A stretch of 64,000 bases of DNA from Crocodylus rhombifer (lineage: Eukaryota; Chordata; Crocodylia; Crocodylidae). The stretch lies in the NCBI GenBank assembly GCA_038503035.1, contig JAVSML010019069.1, forward strand, positions 1 through 64,000, read 5' to 3'. Shown here piece by piece: positions 12,701 through 22,329 of this stretch; positions within the stretch are counted from its first letter, which is position 1, and each line of letters starts with the position of its first letter. Under the pieces are notes generated by a model. That model saw nothing but the letters and a program-made list of their open reading frames with translations, searched no databases and was not told the DNA's origin. The position numbers and the translations under genes were made by a program.

Positions 12701-15700
12701 GTAGGAAGTTGAAGTATCAGTACTGGGAGAGGTGTCTTAGCGGTAGGTTTTGAGAGAAGATTGCTGACTCATTTCAATTCCATGGTAGAAATCTTCCAAA
12801 CATAAGAAGAAAAAGCACAAGAAGGAAAAGGAGGAGAAATCCAAGGAAAAAAAGAAGTCCAAGAAAAAGCATCATCACAGTGAGGAGGAGCCAGTGGAGT
12901 CGGTACAGAATGGAACACTAGATGATGAGCCACTACCGGTAAGGAATTGTCCAAGACAAGAGATGCTAGAGCTGGTGTGAGATGGGTTTCTGCTGCATAC
13001 TTTTGAGCAGCTCTTGTACCTTAAGCCTCCGTTCCTTCCAAATTATTTCATACTACAGACTGGGTCTTAAACCTTCCTTGTAACAGCTGCAGAATTTGTT
13101 GTAGAACAAATAAGGAGCTTTAACGTTAGGGAAGGATTTAATCTATTGTTAGCTCTCTGAAATGCACTTGAGGTGCCACCAAGTGACCACCTTCTCCACA
13201 CACCATAGCTTAGCAGCCACTCCTGGGAGCTTCCTAGCCAAAGTTCTTTTCTTTTCAGAAGGTAAAGGGGATCCTCCAGGTGAACAAACATTTGCAGTTT
13301 AGGTTAAATGGGAAATGGGTTTTAAAAAAGACTAAAAAACATCAGTGTTTGGGGCTCGACAGTTGTATGTGGAAGTGAAATGGCAACTGGGATTGTGCAC
13401 AGAGTTCACATTAAGTATTTTAAGCCCTTCTAGAGAGGTTTTGGTGACCTGTTAGGTGAGATGGCTGCTCATCTGAGTAGGGTAGATAGGCTCCCACCTT
13501 CTCCTTTAGCCTACTGTTTTATCTCTTACATCCACTTGTTATAAACCGTGCTTGAACTGGTGTAACCTGTGTGTAAGAAATTGGTTTCTTTACTTCTTAA
13601 AGGTAAAGAAAGGTCTTTGTGCTGGGCTTTGAGGGTTAACATGTACCATTGAACTCAATAAAATGTACTCTGAGGTCTTAGAGTGAGAAAACATCCCTTG
13701 CATTTAAGAGAAGGGCATTTGCTTGCTGCTTCAAGATATGCCTGGGATGAAAGGCAAAGCCCATGTGCTTCATGGAGTTCATTACCCTCCAGCCACATGA
13801 CTCTTTATGTAATGTCCTTCTTGTTTTTCAGCCTATGTCCAGTTATCACCTTCTTGCTGAGAACCCTTACATTAAAATGGTGAGTAATTAATTAAATTGC
13901 TCATATGTCAGTCTGTATGATCTCCCTTCTTGTATTTTCTGTGCGTACTGAAATATTCCCCTATCATAATCTACTAATACTGTACAGAGATTACTTAAGC
14001 AGCATTGTAATGGTGTAAACTATGCTAGTGCCAGTCGCTAGAAATTACTAGTCACATACGCATAGCAGGGTCCATTCCCATAGCTTTTTATCTATCACTA
14101 AAAGCTTAATTAAATCCACATATAACATCCCAGTGCTTGGTTGTCCTGCTGTGCAACTACGACTAGGAAGCCAATCAACAATATTGAACTGTCTAATGCA
14201 CTGCTGTCTGAAGCTTGTCATAGGCTCATTGGGTTCTCTGAGTAGTTGTCAATGCCTTCGTGTGATGTCTTCATTTGCAGACATACGATATTCAAGGAAA
14301 TCTCCAGAACGACAGTCAAGTCACTGTCTCGGTAATCTTTGAGAACAAGAGTACCAGCTTCGTGAAGAGCATGGAGTTAAACGTCCTGGACTCTCTCAAC
14401 ACTAAAATGATCCGGCCAGAAGGGTCATCAGTCCATGATGGGATACCTGTGCCCTTCCAGCTGCCCCCTGGTATGGTCAATGGACAGCTGCAGTGGTGTG
14501 TGGGTCACAATGTGTGTCTAACTCCACATTGTAGAGGAAACTAAGTTGTTTGCTATTTGCAAAACTTGGATTTGTCCTGATTGTGTGAGAACGTTGCCTA
14601 GGTTTGCAGTCTCTCTAGACTCTTATATGAGTGATTGGAGATCTAGCCCTCCTTCAGGAACCATAATTATTTAGAGATGTTTTTCATGTTGGCATAGTAA
14701 AGTAGTAGCTAACAGTAGGACTGGGAATTGGGCTATCAGGATTTCTTCCCAGTTCTGCCACAGGTTAAGAAACACTGAAATTGCAGTCACCAGTGCTGCC
14801 AACTTCAAGCATGCAAAAAACATGAGACTGGCTTAATAATTAGGAGGGCTTAAATTATTCCTTATTCACCTTCTGTTTTCTAAATGTCTAGCATGCACTC
14901 TGGCTGGGGAGAAAAGTTTGAAAATAAGAAACAGATAGTGATAACATGTAATGAAAAGCAGATTTCCACCTGACTATTAGAATCCAGGAGTTGAGTCCTT
15001 TAAACACCGAATATTACAAGACACTAATTGTTACAGTTAGGGGCACTGAGTTACTTCACTTTTTTACCACGTTTTTTCATTTTTAAATTGAGGCTGATAC
15101 CGACATGTACCTCAAAGGAGTGTTTTAAGGCTTAGTGACTTCACTGTACTTTGAAATGCCTGGATGGGTACACTGTTGAAGAACAATTGGTGATACTATT
15201 TTGAAGAAATCTGGTACATGCCCGTGAATGTTAACAGCAAATCATTACAAGTGGGAAAACTCTTGAATGTTATGTAAAGCTCCTTTGCTGCAGAACCGTT
15301 TACATCTGTTGAAGTAAAAGTGATTTAAATACATCTCCACTTAATGTATGCTCTTAGTTGGCTCTAAGTTGTGGTTTTCAAAGAGGCCTGGGAGTCACGT
15401 GCCCAAATCTTACAGTGGGAGTTGGGCACATGGCTCCTTTGAACCTTCCAGGCCTAATCTAGTTCCAAACATAAATGAGAGAGAAGCTTATTTCCTGCTT
15501 CAGCACCACTACACATTGCCCATGGTCAAAATGTGTTTGAGTCTCATAATCAGATATGAAGCCTTTCTTCATGACCTTACTCCCACTCTCTCCTTTCTCC
15601 ATGCTAGGAATCTCTAATGAAGCCCAGTTTGTGTTTACTCTTCAGAGCATTGTTATGGCTCAGAAGCTAAAAGGAACACTGTCCTTTATAGTCAAAGTAA

Positions 15701-18700
15701 GTGCAGTTTTGAACTCTGGTCTTGCCTTCCTTTGAGACTGCATAAGGCAGCTTGACTTGGGTAGAAGGCACTGCTTTGGAGCTTCTCTGAGACATCATTT
15801 CATCTCTGCTAATCAGCCCATTCTGCAACATGAGAAGTATTTTACATGACATCTTGTGCAATGAGCATGTCCAAAGGGGTCACTCCATCAGTATGTGGCA
15901 GATGTTTCAGATTCCATTGCTCTTTATCTGTTTAAGGATCACTTTGGGGAGACTTCTGCCTGGGAAGGTGGGGAGGTCATCTACGATGTTGTTGCCCAGC
16001 CGGCTGGAACGAGAAACAGTGCAGAGGCTGTTCCTTTTGACCCCAGCCCATCTGGTGATCTATTCACTACCGCTCTATAGACTCCCTGTTTCTGGAAAAT
16101 GGCAATAGGAGTTGGATGTTATTAATGCAGGATAAAAGCTGAGAGCAAGATGGGGCCATTTAATAAGGACCAAGGTCTGGTTTTCAAAATATGCTGGTTT
16201 CTAGTGTTGTTTAAATTGTCTAAACATGAAATTTTCTGAACATAAAGCCACAACCTGAGCTGCAAGTAAATATCTGGCTTGGAGGGGGCCATTGTCATCT
16301 CAGCTGTTTTTCATTTTTGATCACTTTTATAGCAAACATGTTCCTAGGAAAGACCCAGGAATTGTTAATTTACTCCAAGCTACTTCTCAAGTACAAGCTT
16401 GATGCAATGAGATGTAATACTCCATCTTGGAAGATAACAAGACAAATTCACTCCGCTCAGGACTTGCTTTAACCGGACACAGGTTTAAAACTTGGTCAAA
16501 ACTATCTGGCTACTTCATTTGTAAAATATGTCCCTTAACCCCTCTCTGTGTGCATGTCCCAAAAAATGCCAGCTCATCCCTAATGCCAAGGTCGCCCATT
16601 ATCCAAATGCCCAATACTCAAATATGGCAGGTACTCTGCTACTCTCCTTCCTCAGAACCAGATCTTTAGGTCCATTAAATGGAATGCTTAGACTGAGAGT
16701 CAGTGGACTTTCGACCACATCTCTGTTTGGTAGATTGGGGTGGGGGCCTCCTCTTGCTGCCTCTGGGCTCCCATTCATCTCCTCTCCTTTGACCTGTTGC
16801 AGAATGATGAAGGTTCAACCCATGAAAAACTAGATTTCAAATTGCACTTCAGTTGCGCTTCATACTTGATCACGACGCCTTGCTATAGGTAAGTGCCACC
16901 TAAGGGGGCTCGCTGCCTTATCTGTGCCTCACAGCATTGATGTCTTTGCCACCCACATGAAGCTGAGCTTTGGCTGTGGGCTGCCTTTGCAGGATGTGCA
17001 GCATGTTTCTGACTTTTCCAGCTGATTGCTTCTGTCTGCAGTTTTTCTGTTCTGTGAAGGAACCGTGACCTACTTATTAAAATGTCTGTCCCTCATTTCC
17101 AATTACCTCTGAAACCAACTTGAACAGTGGTGCATATGATGGGCTAGCAGAGGTCGATGAGGAATCCGCAATTTTTTTTTTCTGTTACGGAGATCGGAGA
17201 TACCATGGTACAGTCTGGAGTGCCTCTTCTAAGCTTCAGTGTCCCACTAAATTTTTAACAGCACCCAGGCTGCTGTGTCATTTAGATTCGTTAAAGCCTG
17301 CATGGTGTTGTCAAGGCCAAGATCAGCCCGAGTTCATAGCCAACGGTTTATTCTCCTTCATGTTTTCACAGCGATGCTTTTGCCAAGCTGCTGGAATCTG
17401 GGGATCTGCACATGAATTCTATAAAAGTAGATGGAATTAGCATTTCTTTCCAACATCTACTGGCAAAGATTTGTTTTCACCACCATTTTTCAGGTAAGTT
17501 CCCAGTGTAAATCTGTCTGCAAGCACTAATGTGTAGTAGAATTAGTCTACTGTTCATTAATTTCACTAAAAGACTGTGCGTTGGCGCTATTGTACAGTAA
17601 TGCCAGTTACTGTGCATTGAGTTAATACCCATTATTACAGGTACTAAGTTTAATGCACAGTAAGAAGAGCTCATTAATGCATGTGTAGACATGCCCAGAG
17701 AGTAACTCAGCTCAGGGAATGGAAGTACTCTTAGCTTGTGATCACAGATCAAATGTAGTCCGTATGAAATTGGATATGGGTGGAAGTGGTCTTGGCTGAG
17801 TTTTAGAATGGCAAGGTGTCCCCATCAAAGCCCAAGACCACCCCAAATGAGCACCCATAAGGATCCCAATAGATCAATGGTTACTTTTTTTTGGTGGGAC
17901 ATGTTGGCAGGTGCTACAAGGGCAACTTGCATTGCTGTTGGCTGTCACTGCTGTTTACAGCAGTTGCTTCAGTCTTTGGTGCTTTCATTCTAACCCTTCA
18001 CCAGTACTACATTTAATTACTGGGGGTGAGGAGGAGAGTTGGCACTTTAACTTGGAAGTGCTGGCAATTCTCAGGCAAAGACGTGGACTGCATTTTCTCC
18101 AGACTATACGGGATGGGTGAGTTGAAATGACTTTTAGAGGGCTTTTCTTGGCTTTTTAGGATGGCCTGTGTTTAATTTTCAGGACAAATAATTGTTTCCT
18201 CACAAATAATTCTTGCAACAAAGGAGGCTTTGCAGTTTTGTGAGAAGGCAATTTGTGAATTAATTTCAGTGTCGCAACATCATTACACCCATTTGAAAAA
18301 GCAAATAGGTAGGAAAGGCATCCAGACCACATCACTCCTCTCTCCTGACTGTAATGATGCACTGGCCAGTCACCATTAACAGCATGGTCCTAGACTGTAT
18401 TAATATACTTCAGTGGAAGCAAATAGTGGTAGAAAAGGCTTTTGGATAAAAACGACTTCTTTTTTTTTTTGTAGTTGTGGAACGAGTTGATTCTTGTGCA
18501 TCAATGTACAGTCGTTCTATTCAAGGTCATCATGTTTGCCTACTGGTAAAAAAGGTAAGTTCTGAAAAGGGATAGTCAGGTAGAGACTAACTTAATCTGT
18601 ACCCTTTTTGAGGGAAAGGTCGTAAGATGCTTAGGAACTGGGAATGTTTTATGGTGAGTTTTCTAGATGGCTTCTGCCAGCCCAGCTACCTGGTGGCCCT

Positions 18701-19131
18701 CCTGAATGCCTAGATCTGGGCTGCCACGGATGAACCTCAATTCATGTTGCCCAGGGGTTCAGAATTGGTAGATGTACTAGAGCACTGTGAGCTAAACACG
18801 ACCATATTGCCCAGTCTGCACCAAAGGAGAAGAGCAGGGTTCATGGCCACTGTCCTGATCAGGCTTCTCCTTTGCTGCTTTGTCTAAGGGACTGTGCAGG
18901 CAACTGAAACTGTCATAGTTGCAGTCCCTGGTGGCAGAGCAAACCTTGGGTATGCTGCGGCCACCGTTGACTGTTGGGTGTAGAACCGGGTTGTGATCGA
19001 GGAGGAGCTAACAGCCTCGCCTTTCTCTTTTCAAGGGAGAGAATTCTGTCTCTGTAGATGGAAAGTGTAACGAGCCCACCCTGCTTAGCAACTTGTTGGA
19101 CGAGATGAAAGAGACGTTGTCGATGTGCTGA
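635..19131 (+). CDS. AP3D1: AP-3 complex subunit delta-1, 3' half (17 exons, 5' end outside window)
   Basis: Large subunit of the AP-3 adaptor complex, which sorts membrane cargo from endosomes and the Golgi to lysosomes and lysosome-related organelles (family knowledge). Exons seen: 635-780, 926-1067, 2173-2244, 2905-2980, 3890-4089, 4763-4836, 7636-7834, 8672-8734, 9314-9409, 12789-12938, 13832-13879, 14281-14470, 15608-15696, 16803-16888, 17372-17493, 18475-18554, 19036-19131. They total 1929 bases, giving 642 codons plus TGA with every phase matching and GT-AG borders throughout. The product holds the end of the adaptin trunk ([12 protein letters not shown]), the acidic and then Lys-rich hinge ([11 protein letters not shown]), and the C-terminal ear-like region ([33 protein letters not shown]). 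The protein was recognised from memory of vertebrate AP3D1. The N-terminal trunk must lie upstream of base 1. Neighbours IZUMO4 and MOB3A support the assignment. Confidence 0.95.
926..1067 (+). CDS. AP3D1: AP3D1 exon: acidic hinge
   Basis: The acceptor is ttcttcctag and the donor is gtaagt at 1068. It reads [19 protein letters not shown] and ends MDEEELAR. The Ser/Glu/Asp-rich stretch is typical of the delta-subunit hinge. A CR1 tail begins only about 120 bases downstream in the next intron. Confidence 0.94.
1190..1425 (+). mobile_element. CR1 LINE 3' fragment
   Basis: The fragment encodes the degraded C-terminal end of CR1 ORF2 ([22 protein letters not shown]) followed by the CR1 tail (cctgcccatggcagggggt, then gtcccttccaaccct and aactatgaaac). 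It is 5'-truncated and lies in the AP3D1 intron after exon 926-1067. Confidence 0.9.
2173..2244 (+). CDS. AP3D1: AP3D1 exon: basic segment before conserved hinge block
   Basis: The acceptor is cttctttttttaag and the donor is gtaagt at 2245. It is 24 codons in phase 0, reading [20 protein letters not shown] and then SPQK. This segment matches the vertebrate AP3D1 hinge. Confidence 0.93.
2905..2980 (+). CDS. AP3D1: AP3D1 exon: conserved hinge block
   Basis: The acceptor is cttacccag and the donor is gtaagc at 2981. It reads [20 protein letters not shown] and continues PLKVP. It ends in phase 1, and the next exon supplies the rest of a Gly codon. Confidence 0.93.
3890..4089 (+). CDS. AP3D1: AP3D1 exon: Lys/Glu-rich hinge helix
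   Basis: The acceptor is ttctctacag and the donor is gtcagt at 4090. It reads [18 protein letters not shown], then a long Lys-rich run, then [20 protein letters not shown]. The charged run is probably a helix or coiled coil. Frame and residues match AP3D1. Confidence 0.94.
4763..4836 (+). CDS. AP3D1: AP3D1 exon: acidic [14 protein letters not shown] segment
   Basis: The acceptor is ctcaccctag. The donor was chosen as gtaagt at 4837, because using the next GT would put an in-frame TAA into the exon. It reads [20 protein letters not shown] and ends IDLD plus two bases of a Lys codon. Confidence 0.92.
4837..7635. other. AP3D1 intron, 2.8 kb
   Basis: No exon or clear transposon recognised. It contains a pyrimidine-rich stretch with a CA run near 6340-6412 and ordinary AT-rich sequence. 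Short open frames here carry no recognisable domain. Confidence 0.6.
7636..7834 (+). CDS. AP3D1: AP3D1 exon: Lys-rich hinge
   Basis: It completes the Lys codon and reads [20 protein letters not shown], followed by [19 protein letters not shown]. The donor is gtaatt at 7835. The acceptor (gcatttttaag) has a short pyrimidine tract and alternative AGs lie 8 and 11 bases downstream, but both would break the frame. Confidence 0.92.
8672..8734 (+). CDS. AP3D1: AP3D1 exon, possible cassette (GEDLDFWL)
   Basis: It is 63 bases, in phase 0 at both ends, with acceptor ttggatttcag and donor gtatgc at 8735. It reads [20 protein letters not shown] and then Q. This resembles the insertion found in the longer AP3D1 isoform. 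Skipping it keeps the frame, so it may be alternatively spliced. Confidence 0.8.
9314..9409 (+). CDS. AP3D1: AP3D1 exon, possible cassette (acidic)
   Basis: It is 96 bases, in phase 0 at both ends, with acceptor ccttaccag and donor gtcagt at 9410. It encodes 32 residues that are mostly Glu/Asp, ending [13 protein letters not shown]. Like the preceding exon it can be skipped without a frameshift. The conserved borders and open frame support it, though low complexity weakens the identity. Confidence 0.75.
9970..10170 (-). mobile_element. CR1 LINE 3' fragment, minus strand
   Basis: It begins agaatcatagcagttaaggg and ctggaaggga, the reverse-complement CR1 tail, and runs through gtaaagaagttcttcctt, which is antisense of the ORF2 C-terminal coding region. 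It abuts a plus-strand CR1 at about 10176. Confidence 0.75.
10176..11240 (+). mobile_element. CR1 LINE, 5'-truncated ORF2 and 3' tail
   Basis: It encodes the C-terminal half of a CR1 reverse transcriptase in several broken frames. Visible pieces are [20 protein letters not shown] and [20 protein letters not shown] (the catalytic FADD motif reads FAND here), then [20 protein letters not shown] and [17 protein letters not shown]. It ends in the CR1 tail (gggcagggggttggagtcaa). Frameshifts and the altered active site show it is dead. It lies in the AP3D1 intron upstream of exon 12789. Confidence 0.92.
11255..11924 (-). mobile_element. CR1 LINE fragment, minus strand
   Basis: The minus strand encodes [20 protein letters not shown], then [20 protein letters not shown] and [20 protein letters not shown], the distal part of CR1 ORF2. 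The CR1 tail is missing at the low-coordinate end. A separate CR1 copy follows directly at about 11925, suggesting nested or adjacent insertions. Confidence 0.88.
11925..12600 (-). mobile_element. CR1 LINE 3' fragment, minus strand
   Basis: It starts with the inverted CR1 tail (atagtttcatagttagtagg, ggaagggacctgag). On the minus strand it then encodes the C-terminal ORF2 ([20 protein letters not shown]) and, further up, [20 protein letters not shown] of the reverse transcriptase. Frames are interrupted, so it is not functional. Confidence 0.9.
12789..12938 (+). CDS. AP3D1: AP3D1 exon: second Lys-rich hinge segment
   Basis: Fifty codons in phase 0. The acceptor is attccatggtag, which is purine-interrupted, and the donor is gtaagg at 12939. 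It reads [20 protein letters not shown], then a His/Glu stretch, then [12 protein letters not shown]. The VQNG motif and its position match AP3D1. About 3.4 kb of CR1-filled intron precedes it. Confidence 0.9.
13832..13879 (+). CDS. AP3D1: AP3D1 exon: [14 protein letters not shown]
   Basis: Sixteen codons in phase 0. The acceptor has a strong pyrimidine tract (cttcttgtttttcag) and the donor is gtgagt at 13880. This segment marks the junction of hinge and C-terminal ear region. Confidence 0.93.
14281..14470 (+). CDS. AP3D1: AP3D1 exon: start of C-terminal ear region
   Basis: The acceptor is gtcttcatttgcag and the donor is gtatgg at 14471. It reads [20 protein letters not shown] and continues through [16 protein letters not shown], ending in phase 1. 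Alternating hydrophobic residues suggest the beta sandwich expected of an adaptin ear. Confidence 0.94.
15608..15696 (+). CDS. AP3D1: AP3D1 exon: ear region, [14 protein letters not shown]
   Basis: The acceptor is ctccatgctag and the donor is gtaagt at 15697. It completes a Gly codon and reads [20 protein letters not shown], ending KGTLSFIVK. It is very close to vertebrate AP3D1. Confidence 0.94.
16803..16888 (+). CDS. AP3D1: AP3D1 exon: ear region, LITTPCY
   Basis: The acceptor is cctgttgcag and the donor is gtaagt at 16889. It reads [20 protein letters not shown] and ends YLITTPCY plus two bases of a Ser codon. Confidence 0.94.
17372..17493 (+). CDS. AP3D1: AP3D1 exon: ear region, [11 protein letters not shown]
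   Basis: The acceptor is catgttttcacag and the donor is gtaagt at 17494. It reads [20 protein letters not shown] and ends [12 protein letters not shown], in phase 1. A MITE-like repeat begins about a dozen bases beyond its donor. Confidence 0.94.
17505..17696. mobile_element. MITE-like fold-back element
   Basis: It ends gcatgtgtagacatgccc, which inverted reads GGGCATGTCTACACATGC. The other end is a degenerate version starting soon after the donor of AP3D1 exon 17372-17493. Inside, gttactgtgcattga (17606-17620) pairs with tttaatgcacagtaa (17649-17663). Terminal and internal motifs recur in the elements at 50663 and 54571. No coding capacity. The left border is approximate. Confidence 0.5.
18475..18554 (+). 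CDS. AP3D1: AP3D1 exon: [19 protein letters not shown]
   Basis: The acceptor follows a ten-T tract (ttttttttttgtag) and the donor is gtaagt at 18555. It reads [20 protein letters not shown] and then CLLVKK, all characteristic of the AP3D1 C-terminus. Confidence 0.95.
19036..19131 (+). CDS. AP3D1: AP3D1 terminal coding exon with TGA stop
   Basis: The acceptor is cttttctcttttcaag. It reads [20 protein letters not shown] and ends [11 protein letters not shown], with TGA at 19129-19131. The C-terminus closely matches vertebrate delta adaptin. Confidence 0.95.
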   Translation, partial: GENSVSVDGKCNEPTLLSNLLDEMKETLSMC

Positions 19132-21107
19132 ATATCCCTCATAAATACTGCAGTGACGAGAGATGCACTTAAAACCACATCAAGACAAACCAGATCCAAG
19201 TGTTAAGTTTCTCCCTCGTACGCATGTACTATCCTGGGCACGTGCTTTTCAGTTAACTCCACCATTGTTTGCAGTTTAGACATTTTAAGGCTGTCTGTTT
19301 ACTTTTTTTTATTTCAAATTTTTACCAGTTGTGGTGTTAACCCTTTCCAGTCCAGAGAGATCCTGACGCATTTCATGGGGGGCATATTTATTCCGCAAGT
19401 CATGGTGATCCAATATGCCCTGCCCCCTGTGTGGGATGGTGGAGTGAAGCAGAGTTTTATCAGCAGTATCATCTGGTGATTGCACTTGTTACCAAGGGAG
19501 GTGGCCTTGGCCTGTTGGGGGAACTTGTTCTCAGCTCCACTGTACTGGAGATGATGTGCTTCTGGCAGAGGCTGATGTGTGACATGGAAGCCTACCTTTT
19601 GAATCTCAAATTCAGTTGTTCCAGAATATCTACATTGTTGATCTCTTAAGAGTTAATCCACGAGCCTGGTAAGAGTTGGGATGTTACTGAATTTCTGCTT
19701 GTGACAGCTGCCTTGGGCCTTAAACCTTCAGTTATTGCCAATTGAAAGGATAGAGGATGAACATATACAGCATATCAAGCACAGGCTGAAAAGCGGTACT
19801 GCTCAGTCCTCACTGCTCTCGTTGGTCCCCACAACGAGGCCTGTTAAGCCTCTCCCCTTCAAGTGATCTCTGCTGATGTGTTTTGTAAAGTCCACTGAGA
19901 TTTCACATTCCTAAAAAGTTAGAATGTAGCAAAGAAACTGGAAATCCAAAGGTCTTTTGCTCCTGTTTTTTTTTAATTTTATTTAATTTAATTCTTTTTT
20001 TTTAGTAATTTGGTTCTCCAGATGAGGTTGACCACTACCAGCTTGGAGAAGTATGCCCCTGAAATACTTCCTGTTCTGAAACATTTGCCCTTACCCCGGC
20101 TCTTGTGGTGAGGTTTGTCATCCCAGAAGCATTCTGGTGGGCCTGCCTTCCTGATGGTGGATTCAGCTTTAGACATGTGCTGACAGCATAATTGGGCCAT
20201 CGTATTAAAATGGCACCTGCCCAGTTGGGAGAGGGAAGACCAGGGCTGGCCAGTGACAAGTTGACTCTGCTCTGTGCTTTTTGTTAACTAATACCTGGAA
20301 TCATTGATTTGGAAAGGGACAGCCTTCAATCTGTGTAAAACAGATGAGCAAAATAGACGTAAGTGGCATTTTTTCCCCACACTATCTGCCTCTCCTAAAG
20401 TTTTCTTTAAAATTTGTGTTGCTCTATACCCAACAAGATAGCAGCCTGTTAGATGACTGTTGCTTGGAGTTGAGGTGAGAATTGCCAGTGGCTCCAAAAA
20501 GCAGGGGAGAGAATTGAAATGTCTGTAACTTTTTGACGATCACACTGCTTCAGCAGGAGTCCTTATTGCACAGTAGACTTCTACAGAAAACCCTACCTGT
20601 ATGGGACAGGGATCTTTATCCTTTGGGTTAATTTAATGTACTATGTTAAACATAGATTGTGCTCTTTATACTTTACCCCATACTAGGTTGGTTTTTAAAG
20701 GCTCTGCTATGGTTTTATTGTGAGGACCTGCATCCTGTTCTGTCTGTGCTTGAGTACGGCAGGAACCCCTTTGCAGCAGGCTCCTCTGCTGGTGAAGTGG
20801 TAGTGTCTGGTATTGGTCAGCCTCCCTTGGTTAGCCAGTTCATGTATTAGAAACTGGACATATAAAATTGTCTTAAAGGATAATGTTCCTTAATTAGTGG
20901 GGTTTTTTTAAAAACAAAATTCATGGATGAAAATTGTCACTTTAGCATGTAGTCTCTTCTCTTACAGAATCCTGTGCGGTGATTCTAGAATTTTGAAACT
21001 GTATGATGTGTTATATTAAAAGAAATTTATTTGCTATCAACATTCCCTTACAAAGAAAAGAAAAACATACCACAAGCTGCTGTAACGATTTTGTGTCAAG
21101 ATGATCC

Positions 21108-21113
21108 AATAAA
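21108..21113 (+). terminator. AP3D1: Candidate poly(A) signal AATAAA, proximal
   Basis: AATAAA about 2 kb after the AP3D1 stop, in an A-rich context (ccaataaaatttcaaaaaag), with a T-rich stretch about 15 bases further on. It could give a shorter 3' UTR isoform. Confidence 0.5.
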
Positions 21114-22291
21114 ATTTCAAAAAAGTTCATTTTGATTATTATAACACCTTCCTATTCCTACTGCCTTTTATTAAGAGGGAAACCCAACTGTGGGGCCAAA
21201 CTCTACTCAATGCAATTTTGCACAACATCAAAGTGCAGGCAACTGTGGGATGGAGCCTGTAGTTCCATAGGCTGCCTGAGGGCTTAGCACAGGAAAGTAC
21301 AAATGAGCTCTCAACCTAAAATGGCAAAGGGCAAAAGTTCATGAAGGCACAGTGTTAGCGCTCCAAGACCAGAACTGATACTCCCCACTTGCAGATAAAG
21401 TGGGGCAAGACACCCAAGTGGTTTTTAAGACCTGGAACTTGCTGAGTTTCTGAAGTAGAGTATCCAACATGGCTTCCTGCAAGAGCTGAAGACGGGATTG
21501 ACCCAGGAATACCTCCCAGTTCTACCTTTCCAATGCATATTAACAAGCGATACTTGTCAGCTCTCTTGATGGGTAGCAAGGGCTCTGAAAGCTGTGAAGA
21601 CAGTATACAGAAAGGAGTCCTCTGGTGTGAAGGCTTGAATTTATACGATTAATGCCTCTTGAATTAACCCATATTTATTGCCTGATTTAACAGCAACCGA
21701 AGTTCCTTTCCATACCAATCTTTGATGACCACAAGAGGTCAGGACATCCATTCTAGGTCCCTTTGCTAAAAGACAGTATTGTGAATGGTTCCTTCAACCC
21801 AAACAGTGCAGGGAAAAGAAATTTTTCAGCTGGCCTAAGTGAAAACTGTATTTTCACTCTTGTTTTAAAGCTTATAGGTGTCTTTCTGTGTGCTCTTTTT
21901 GGAACTGGAAGATGTGTGTGTTGTCAGAAAACCCTACCACTGCACAACAGTCCTGTAGCCCAAAACTGCCTGCTTTTGTGGGGACCCTTCATATCTGACC
22001 ACATGCAAACTATGTTAAAGGAACATTGATTTTTTTTGTATTGCCATCTCAATCACTCAGAAGTTGGGAAAGCTGAAAGTGTTAGCCTGACAATTCAGGC
22101 TCCTTTTGTGTACATATGATTGTCTAATTACACGGTCCCATTTAATGCATAGAATAAATGGTACTGAGTAATGAACAGCTGTTCGATATTTTGTCTCTGT
22201 TCATTGTATGTCTGATTTATGGCACCACATTCAAACTGTTCTGAAGACAGAGTTAATTATGGCCTTTCATACATTTTCTCTGCTGCTCATC

Positions 22292-22297
22292 AATAAA
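22292..22297 (+). terminator. AP3D1: Candidate poly(A) signal AATAAA, distal
   Basis: AATAAA about 3.2 kb after the stop. CA dinucleotides follow 14-25 bases on and a long T tract begins near 22325. This is the arrangement expected of a cleavage and polyadenylation site. A weaker AATAAA sits at 22153-22158. Confidence 0.5.
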
Positions 22298-22329
22298 AGT
22301 TTCGGTTGCAGCCTCACAAACATTGATTT

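Larger units (their letters stand above)
19132..22315 (+). other. AP3D1: AP3D1 3' UTR and candidate end region
   Basis: Noncoding sequence after the AP3D1 stop. It contains candidate poly(A) signals at 21108, 22153 and 22292. The most canonical end is AATAAAAG at 22292, followed by CA dinucleotides and a T-rich tract near 22325. The real UTR end cannot be fixed from sequence alone. I recognise no repeat or conserved gene in it. Confidence 0.6.
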
